Assembly: GCA_030039895.1 (NCBI GenBank)
Contig: JASHUR010000279.1
Coordinates: 1 to 10,394, forward strand
Length of the DNA: 10,394 nucleotides
Origin: Acidobacteriaceae bacterium
Lineage (GTDB): Bacteria > Acidobacteriota > Terriglobia > Terriglobales > Acidobacteriaceae
Direction: 5' to 3'
A program made the translations under genes and the position numbers. The notes under the pieces are model-generated. The model did no database searches and was not told the DNA's origin. It was given only the letters and a program-made list of their open reading frames with translations. Shown here one piece after another: positions 6,118 to 10,394 of this stretch (position 1 is its first letter; the number at the start of each line of letters is the position of its first letter).

Positions 6118-7176
6118 ATGATTCCAACACTTGAATGGACGGATGAAGGGGTGCGTTTTCTGGACCAGACGCGCCTGCCGCTGGAAGAGAAGTACGTACT
6201 GGCGAGGAGCTACCGGGACGTGGCCGATGTGATTAGCACGATGGTGGTGCGCGGCGCGCCGGCTATCGGCGTGGCTGCTGCCATGGGCGTGGCGCTGGGG
6301 GCGAAGAGCAGCTCAGCGAAGACGGTGGACGAGCTCTCGCGCGAGGTACGGGAGATGAGCGAGGTACTTGCAGCCACGCGACCCACCGCGGTGAATCTAT
6401 TCTGGGCAATTCAGCGGATGAGCGCGAAGCTCGATGCGCTCAGATCGAAGAAGGATGCGACCGTGGATTCTATCCGCACAGGGCTGATTGCGGAAGCACA
6501 GAGGATGTATGAGGAAGACATTGCCGCGTGCAAGGCGATGGGAGACTTTGGCGCCGAACTGATGCCGTCGAAGGGCGGCGTACTGACCCATTGCAATGCA
6601 GGAGCATTGGCAACATGCGGCTACGGAACCGCTCTGGGTGTGATTCGCAGCGCAGTTGCGCGAGGGCATGAGTTGCATGTGTATGCAGATGAAACGCGGC
6701 CATTTTTGCAGGGTGCGAGGCTGACAGCATGGGAGCTTATGCATGATGGGATTCCTACTACGGTGCTCTGCGACAACATGGCGGCAAGCCGAATGCGCGC
6801 AGGGAAGATCAAAGCTGTGGTAGTAGGTGCTGACCGGATTGCTGCGAACGGCGATGTGGCGAACAAGATCGGCACATACGGCGTGGCTGTTCTGGCAAAG
6901 GAGCATGAGATTCCGTTTTATGTGGCTGCGCCGTGGTCGACGATTGACCTGAATACGGCGACTGGCGATGCGATTCCGATTGAGGAACGCGCCGCGGTAG
7001 AGGTGACGCATCATGGAGGGAAGCAGCTAACACCGCACGGGGTGGGGATTGAGAACCCGGCGTTTGATGTAACTCCAGCCAAGTATGTGACGGCGATTAT
7101 CACAGAGCGGGGTGTGCTGCGTGCGCCGTATGCTGAATCGCTGAAACAGATGGAAGCTCTGGCCGTGGAAGCCTAG
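6118..7176 (+). CDS. mtnA: S-methyl-5-thioribose-1-phosphate isomerase
   Basis: Cytoplasmic isomerase converting 5-methylthioribose-1-phosphate to 5-methylthioribulose-1-phosphate in the methionine salvage pathway. It belongs to the eIF2B-alpha/beta/delta-like superfamily. From ATG 6118 it has 352 residues, the usual length. Family marks in order: TLEWTDEGVRFLDQTRLPLE near the N-terminus; VVRGAPAIGVAAAMG (residues 43-57); THCNAGALATCGYGTALGV with catalytic Cys159; VYADETRPFLQGARLTAWEL; VVVGADRIAANGDVANKIGTY with catalytic Asp239; and FDVTPAKYVTAIITERG near the C-terminus. These two residues correspond to Cys160 and Asp240 of the Bacillus enzyme. The start is uncertain: AAAGG is only a few bases before the ATG, and in-frame ATG 6070 and GTG 6031 exist, but residues added by them are unconserved. 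No other mtn gene is in the window, so the pathway must be completed elsewhere. The gene converges with a small membrane-protein gene 18 bases away. Confidence 0.95.
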   Translation: MIPTLEWTDEGVRFLDQTRLPLEEKYVLARSYRDVADVISTMVVRGAPAIGVAAAMGVALGAKSSSAKTVDELSREVREMSEVLAATRPTAVNLFWAIQRMSAKLDALRSKKDATVDSIRTGLIAEAQRMYEEDIAACKAMGDFGAELMPSKGGVLTHCNAGALATCGYGTALGVIRSAVARGHELHVYADETRPFLQGARLTAWELMHDGIPTTVLCDNMAASRMRAGKIKAVVVGADRIAANGDVANKIGTYGVAVLAKEHEIPFYVAAPWSTIDLNTATGDAIPIEERAAVEVTHHGGKQLTPHGVGIENPAFDVTPAKYVTAIITERGVLRAPYAESLKQMEALAVEA

Positions 7177-7194
7177 ACGCTTTGTGCAGGGTTG

Positions 7195-7509
7195 CTACTG
7201 AATCCAGTCGGCATAAGGGTAAAAGAGCAGAAAAAAGATCATGGTCAGGGCGATGACGTCCATGTACAGCAGGAGAAGCACGCCGCCGTGATAGAAGCTC
7301 CAGCGCAGGCGGAGGCAGCGCAGAGTTTCGAATGTTCCCCAAAGCGCTGCGAGTGCGGCGAAAGAGATTGACCAAGCCGTGTGAACATTGGGAAAGCCTG
7401 AAAGCAGGAAGGATGCTGCGAGGCTGGCTAATACCAGCGCGGTTCCGCGGACGAGCGAGCGGCAGCGGAAATTGAAGGCAGCGGGGAGCATGGGTACCAG
7501 CGCGGGCAT
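7195..7509 (-). CDS. Small three-helix membrane protein, function unknown
   Basis: A 104-residue protein, not recognised as a named family. Three probable membrane helices: about 22-39 (GTALVLASLAASFLLSGF), about 44-60 (HTAWSISFAALAALWGTF) and about 75-97 (HGGVLLLLYMDVIALTMIFF). A basic loop, RCLRLRWSFYHGG, lies between the second and third, and the protein ends FYPYADWIQ. The codon use, with mostly C/G third positions, looks like that of a real gene. The ATG at 7509 has no Shine-Dalgarno, but a good -10-like TATAGT lies about 10 bases ahead, suggesting a nearly leaderless transcript. Met7 (7491) is a possible alternative start. It converges with mtnA and is divergent from scoB across 121 bases. 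No function can be assigned. Confidence 0.72.
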   Translation of the reverse strand: MPALVPMLPAAFNFRCRSLVRGTALVLASLAASFLLSGFPNVHTAWSISFAALAALWGTFETLRCLRLRWSFYHGGVLLLLYMDVIALTMIFFLLFYPYADWIQ

Positions 7510-7519
7510 GGACAGAAAA

Positions 7520-7525
7520 ACTATA
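7520..7525 (-). promoter_or_regulatory. Candidate -10 element for the small membrane-protein gene
   Basis: Read on the minus strand this is TATAGT, matching the sigma-70 -10 consensus at five of six positions, 10 bases before the ATG at 7509. The -35 region 17-18 bases further up (TTCTCT) is weak. Transcription would start only a few bases before the ATG, which fits the absence of a ribosome-binding site. Judged by eye. Confidence 0.33.
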
Positions 7526-7630
7526 CCCTCTTAAAGGGATGCGAGAGAACTGCTGACTGGTGGTTTTGTCGTGGTTCGAAAGATGGATTCCTCGATGTAG
7601 GAAATGCTGCTAGTATTTTGAGTCGCCCCT

Positions 7631-8326
7631 ATGGCATCTGAAGCACTGAAAATACGAGACGGAGTCACGCCTGCGCAAAAGCGCGAACGCATTGTGCGGC
7701 GCGTAGCGCGCGAGCTGCGTGACGGGTTTTACGTAAACCTAGGCATTGGCATGCCGACGCTGGTTGCGAATCATGTGCCGGCGGGGACGGAAGTCGTACT
7801 GCAGTCGGAGAACGGGATGCTGGGCGTCGGGCCGTATCCGATGGCTGGAGCCGAGGACGCGGACCTAATCAATGCGGGCAAGGAGACGGTAACGGAGCTG
7901 CCGGGAACGGTGTTCTTCTCGAGCGCGGATTCGTTTGCGATGATCCGCGGCGGGCATGTCGACCTGAGCATTCTGGGCGCGATGGAAGTGGATGAAGAAG
8001 GGAACCTTGCGAACTGGATGATTCCGGGCAAGATGGTGAAGGGCATGGGCGGAGCCATGGACCTGGTAGCGAGCGCGCGGCGCGTGATTGTGGCCATGGA
8101 GCATACGACCAAAGACGGCTCCCCGAAGATTTTGCCGAAGTGCACGCTGCCGATTACCGGGCTGAAAGTTGTGGATACGATTGCAACGGAGATGGCGTGG
8201 ATTCGCGTGACGCCAGAAGGTCTGGTAGTGGACGAGATTGCGCCGGGGCTGACATTTGAAGATGTGCAGAAGGCGACGGCGGCGCGCCTGATTCCGGGTG
8301 CGACAATCCGAGAGATGGCGGGGTAA
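7631..8326 (+). CDS. scoB: 3-oxoacid CoA-transferase, subunit B
   Basis: Beta subunit of a family I CoA-transferase, which moves CoA between succinyl-CoA and acetoacetate (or a related acid) through a glutamyl-CoA thioester. The 231 residues include YVNLGIGMPTLVANHVPAG (34-52), the active-site element SENGMLGVGPYP with catalytic Glu60, GGHVDLSILGAMEVDEEGNL, ANWMIPGKMVKGMGGAMDL and KILPKCTLPITG. Length is normal for this subunit (about 210-230). The specificity could instead be that of AtoA or PcaJ, which are close relatives; the acetoacetate form is my best guess. The ATG at 7631 has no Shine-Dalgarno, but a -10-like TAGTAT at 7611-7616 suggests a very short leader. Unusually, the A-subunit gene is not next in line: it lies on the opposite strand at 9369-8680, beyond a small membrane-protein gene that follows on this strand. 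Confidence 0.93.
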   Translation: MASEALKIRDGVTPAQKRERIVRRVARELRDGFYVNLGIGMPTLVANHVPAGTEVVLQSENGMLGVGPYPMAGAEDADLINAGKETVTELPGTVFFSSADSFAMIRGGHVDLSILGAMEVDEEGNLANWMIPGKMVKGMGGAMDLVASARRVIVAMEHTTKDGSPKILPKCTLPITGLKVVDTIATEMAWIRVTPEGLVVDEIAPGLTFEDVQKATAARLIPGATIREMAG

Positions 8327-8675
8327 GGGAGAGAACGCTCTGATTCGTCCGAAGTTTCCGATTCGACTGCTGGTAACAGGGATTTTGTGCCTTGGTGCGC
8401 TGGTTGCGTCGGCGTGGTTTACGAGGCCGGGGCACGGAATTGATTGCAATCGGCTGGCTCTGCTGACGGTGCTAGCGACGCTGGGCGCATTCCTAATGGC
8501 GATTTGCTTTCGTCAGATGGGGCAGCACAAGGAGCGCGCGTCGCGGTGGTTCCTGGTTGCGTGTCTGGTGATGGCAGCTGTGACTCTGTTTACGGACTTC
8601 CGGTATGTTCGGCGGTATCGAGGGCTGTGCGTCGAGGTGCAGCAGATGCAAATGCAGCGGAGCCCGAACAAGTAG
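8298..8675 (+). CDS. Small membrane protein, function unknown
   Basis: Up to 125 residues, not recognised. Three probable helices: about 23-41 (LLVTGILCLGALVASAW), about 52-70 (RLALLTVLATLGAFLMAIC) and about 84-99 (WFLVACLVMAAVTLF). The C-terminus is basic (FRYVRRYRG, then a Gln/Met-rich tail). The longest allowed start is GTG 8298, overlapping scoB by 29 bases and without a ribosome-binding site. A CTG at 8340 has GGGAGAG (8327-8333) 6 bases ahead, starts 13 bases after the scoB stop, and begins the protein just before the first helix. It would give 111 residues and may be the true start. The gene is likely co-transcribed with scoB. Its stop is 4 bases from the stop of the opposing scoA gene. 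It might assist uptake or be unrelated to the transferase. Confidence 0.7.
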   Translation: MRQSERWRGKGENALIRPKFPIRLLVTGILCLGALVASAWFTRPGHGIDCNRLALLTVLATLGAFLMAICFRQMGQHKERASRWFLVACLVMAAVTLFTDFRYVRRYRGLCVEVQQMQMQRSPNK

Positions 8676-8679
8676 CCGC

Positions 8680-9369
8680 CTAGCGCACAGTCCGGCGCTC
8701 GATGCGCTTTTCGTAATGTTTTCCTTTCAAGATGCGCTTCACGTAGATTCCCGGTGTGACGATGTGGTCGGGGTTGAGCCGGCCAGGTTCGACCAGTTCT
8801 TCGACTTCGACGATAGTGATCCTGGCGGCAGTGGCCATCATGGGGTTGAAGTTGCGCGCGGTCTTGCGATAAACGAGGTTACCTTGAGTGTCGCCTTTCC
8901 ATGCTTTAATGAGGGCGAAATCGGCGCGGAGCCAGCGTTCCAAGAGGTATGGTTTGCCGTCGAACTCGCGCGTCTCCTTGCCGTCAGCGACAAGTGTTCC
9001 AACACCCGCGGGCGTGTAGAAGGCTGGAATGCCGGCGCCGCCGGCGCGGATGCGCTCGGCGAGCGTTCCTTGAGGGATGAGGCTGAGGTCAAGTTGGCCC
9101 TTGATGACCATGTCCTCGAGCAACTTGTTCTCACCGACGTAGCTGCCGGTGTGGGAGGCGATCATTCCGGCTTCGAGCATGCGGCCCATGCCGAATCCGT
9201 CAACGCCCATATTGTTGCTAATGGTGCGCAGATTTTTGATGCCACGGCGAACGAGAGCATCAATGAGATTTTCGGGAATGCCGCAGAGGCCGAAACCGCC
9301 GAGCATGATGGTGGCGCCGTCGGGGATGTCGGATACGGCCGCGTCGGCAGTTTCAACTACCTTGTTCAA
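8680..9369 (-). CDS. scoA: 3-oxoacid CoA-transferase, subunit A
   Basis: Alpha subunit of the family I CoA-transferase, forming the functional enzyme with the scoB product. The 229 residues show the CoA-binding glycine-rich element IMLGGFGLCGIPENLIDAL (21-39), then NLRTISNNMGVDGFGMG, SYVGENKLLEDM, GQLDLSLIPQGTLAERIRAG, GIPAFYTPAGVGTLV and ADFALIKAWKGDTQGNLVY with ARNFNP. All are typical of the ScoA/AtoD group, and length is normal. The start is TTG 9369 with GAGGAG (9376-9381) 6 bases ahead; no ATG precedes the conserved N-terminus MNKVVETADAAV. The gene stands alone on the minus strand and converges on the scoB side, so its expression is driven separately from its partner's. It is divergent from mscL across 212 bases. 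Confidence 0.93.
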   Translation of the reverse strand: MNKVVETADAAVSDIPDGATIMLGGFGLCGIPENLIDALVRRGIKNLRTISNNMGVDGFGMGRMLEAGMIASHTGSYVGENKLLEDMVIKGQLDLSLIPQGTLAERIRAGGAGIPAFYTPAGVGTLVADGKETREFDGKPYLLERWLRADFALIKAWKGDTQGNLVYRKTARNFNPMMATAARITIVEVEELVEPGRLNPDHIVTPGIYVKRILKGKHYEKRIERRTVR

Positions 9370-9413
9370 TGCTGACTCCTCAGGTACTTAATGCCATGAA
9401 CCAAGAACGAAGA

Positions 9414-9443
9414 AGGATACCGGATGCAGAGCAGGAAAGCCAA
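9414..9443 (-). promoter_or_regulatory. Weak candidate promoter for scoA
   Basis: Read on the minus strand, TTGGCT (9443-9438) and TATCCT (9419-9414) each match the sigma-70 hexamers at four of six positions with an 18-base spacer. They lie about 45 bases ahead of the TTG start. The match is marginal; chance occurrence is quite possible. Confidence 0.25.
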
Positions 9444-9581
9444 CGGGTGCGGCGCAGCAGACAGCGTGTAGGTGGAAAAGCAAGGATTGCGGTAGGATGA
9501 GTGGGTTTCCTTTCCCTTGTGTATCGGGCCGAGGAGCAGCCGGATGTTCCGGTCAAATCAGAACTTTGAGGAGCATGCGAT

Positions 9582-9989
9582 ATGTTGAAGGGTTTCCGTG
9601 ATTTTATCCTACGCGGCAATGTGATGGATCTAGCGGTTGCCGTGGTGATCGGAGCGGCATTCACAAGTATTGTGGGGTCGCTGGTAAAAGACATCATCAA
9701 TCCGCTGATTGCGGCAATTTTCTCGAAACCGGATTTCTCCTATCTGGTGCTGACAATCAACGGCGGGAAGATTACATACGGCAATTTTCTCAACCAGGTG
9801 ATTAATTTCGTGCTCATTGCGGCCGCCGTTTATTTTATCTTCGTACTGCCCGTTAACAGGCTGATGGCGAAGTTCTTTCCTGCGAAGGCCGAGCCGCCGA
9901 AAACCCGGCCGTGCCCGCAGTGCCTGAGCGACATTCCGATAGAAGCAAAGCGCTGCGCACACTGCACGCAACCGGTAGCAGCGGCCTGA
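9582..9989 (+). CDS. mscL: Large-conductance mechanosensitive channel with C-terminal zinc ribbon
   Basis: Inner-membrane emergency valve that opens under high membrane tension during hypo-osmotic shock. The 135 residues begin with the conserved MLKGFRDFILRGNVMDLAVA amphipathic helix and pore-lining TM1 (VVIGAAFTSIVGSLVKDIIN, about 21-40). A periplasmic loop follows, then TM2 (about 69-92, INFVLIAAAVYFIFVLPVN) and NRLMAKF at the cytoplasmic exit. In place of the usual helical-bundle tail there is CPQCLSDIP and RCAHC (Cys111, Cys114, Cys125, Cys128), a compact zinc ribbon; such tails occur in a subset of MscL proteins. GAGGAG at 9568-9573 lies 8 bases ahead of the ATG. The next gene begins 7 bases after the stop, so the two are probably one transcript. 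Confidence 0.95.
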   Translation: MLKGFRDFILRGNVMDLAVAVVIGAAFTSIVGSLVKDIINPLIAAIFSKPDFSYLVLTINGGKITYGNFLNQVINFVLIAAAVYFIFVLPVNRLMAKFFPAKAEPPKTRPCPQCLSDIPIEAKRCAHCTQPVAAA

Positions 9990-9996
9990 TCGACTC

Positions 9997-10394
9997 TTGC
10001 TGACCGAAGAAGAAGCTGGCAACCTGCGCGTGGTGCTGGTAGCAGCGCGGAATCCGCTGAACATTGGCGCCGCGGCACGCGCAATGAGCAACTTTGGATT
10101 CCTGCGCCTGTGTGTTGTGAACTGCTACGACGTGGCGTTTCGCGAGGCGCGGTCGGCTGTGGGCGCGCCGCAACTACTAGCCAATGCAAGAGAGTTCGCA
10201 AGCGTAGCAGAGGCTGTCGCCGACTGTGGGCTGGTAGTGGGTACAACCGAGGGAGGTCATCGCCAGATCGAACAACCGCTGCTGCGGCTGGACGCAGGTG
10301 GAGGGGTAATTCGAGCGCGACTGAGGGCGGATCGTGTAGCGCTATTATTCGGCTCAGAGAAGCGCGGGTTATCCAACAATGATTTGAGCTATTG
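9997..10394 (+). CDS. SpoU/TrmH-family RNA 2'-O-methyltransferase (3' end cut by window)
   Basis: Partial gene, 132 codons, open to the window edge. The family motifs are clear: RNPLNIGAAARAMSNFGF (SPOUT motif 1, with the catalytic Asn-x-Gly-x-x-x-R pattern) close to the N-terminus, then VGTTEGG, and LLFGSEKRGLSNNDLSY (motif 2), just at the edge. The motif 3 region, which completes the SAM-binding knot, lies outside. The short N-terminus before motif 1 and the FGSEKRGLSN form resemble TrmJ/LasT-type tRNA or rRNA methyltransferases that modify a ribose 2'-OH using SAM, but the exact substrate cannot be read. The start is set at TTG 9997 because an in-frame TAG lies at 9976-9978. No Shine-Dalgarno is visible, and translation may be coupled to mscL, whose stop is 7 bases upstream. 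Confidence 0.88.
   Translation, partial: MLTEEEAGNLRVVLVAARNPLNIGAAARAMSNFGFLRLCVVNCYDVAFREARSAVGAPQLLANAREFASVAEAVADCGLVVGTTEGGHRQIEQPLLRLDAGGGVIRARLRADRVALLFGSEKRGLSNNDLSY

Noticed and set aside
6397..7014. A minus-strand open frame of 205 codons inside mtnA
   Set aside because: It is antisense to conserved MtnA motifs, including both catalytic regions; its composition (Cys/His/Arg-rich) is typical of a shadow frame.
7571..7590. A tRNA T-arm-like GGTTCGAA stretch
   Set aside because: No matching arms or acceptor stem surround it; it is a chance match.
8605..9375. A long plus-strand open frame (256 codons) opposite scoA
   Set aside because: It is antisense to a clearly conserved scoA, its translation is Ala/Gly/Val-rich without a recognisable domain, and it arises from GC-biased third positions of the real gene.

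Overview
This window looks like a chromosomal segment of a GC-rich Gram-negative soil bacterium, most probably an acidobacterium of the Terriglobus/Granulicella/Edaphobacter type. That assignment rests on the style of the proteins (stand-alone receivers, a CHASE3 kinase, small zinc-ribbon and W-rich proteins) and on the frequent TTG/GTG starts. It is an inference; no marker gene in the window fixes the taxonomy. I see no insertion sequence, phage gene, CRISPR array, tRNA or rRNA.

Layout. (1) 25-450: a small VOC (glyoxalase-fold) protein, convergent with (2) a PhoB/PhoR-like two-component pair on the minus strand: an OmpR/PhoB-type regulator (2712-2014), then a membrane HAMP-PAS histidine kinase (1881-460). 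(3) Divergent from it, a second signalling pair on the plus strand: a stand-alone receiver (2945-3334), whose stop overlaps in a GTGA the start of a CHASE3-PAS histidine kinase (3331-5118). (4) A short secreted W-x-P-G-x-W repeat protein (5227-5520). It converges on a 70-residue minus-strand zinc-ribbon protein (5821-5609), with a strong hairpin lying between the two and serving both. (5) mtnA, methylthioribose-1-phosphate isomerase (6118-7176), convergent with a small three-helix membrane protein (7509-7195). (6) A succinyl-CoA:3-ketoacid CoA-transferase whose two subunit genes are on opposite strands, separated by another small membrane protein: scoB plus (7631-8326), membrane protein plus (about 8298/8340-8675), scoA minus (9369-8680). 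(7) mscL with a C-terminal zinc ribbon (9582-9989), followed 7 bases later by a SpoU/TrmH-family RNA methyltransferase (9997 to the window edge, truncated).

Functionally the window is mixed: two sensory systems, one methionine-salvage step, one ketone-body/short-chain acyl-CoA step, and one osmotic safety valve. No single pathway links them. The least ordinary items are the split and convergent scoA/scoB arrangement, the small conserved-looking zinc-ribbon gene with a TTG start, the zinc ribbon on MscL, and the receiver-kinase pair that has no DNA-binding output. I did not find a clear-cut new multi-gene system.
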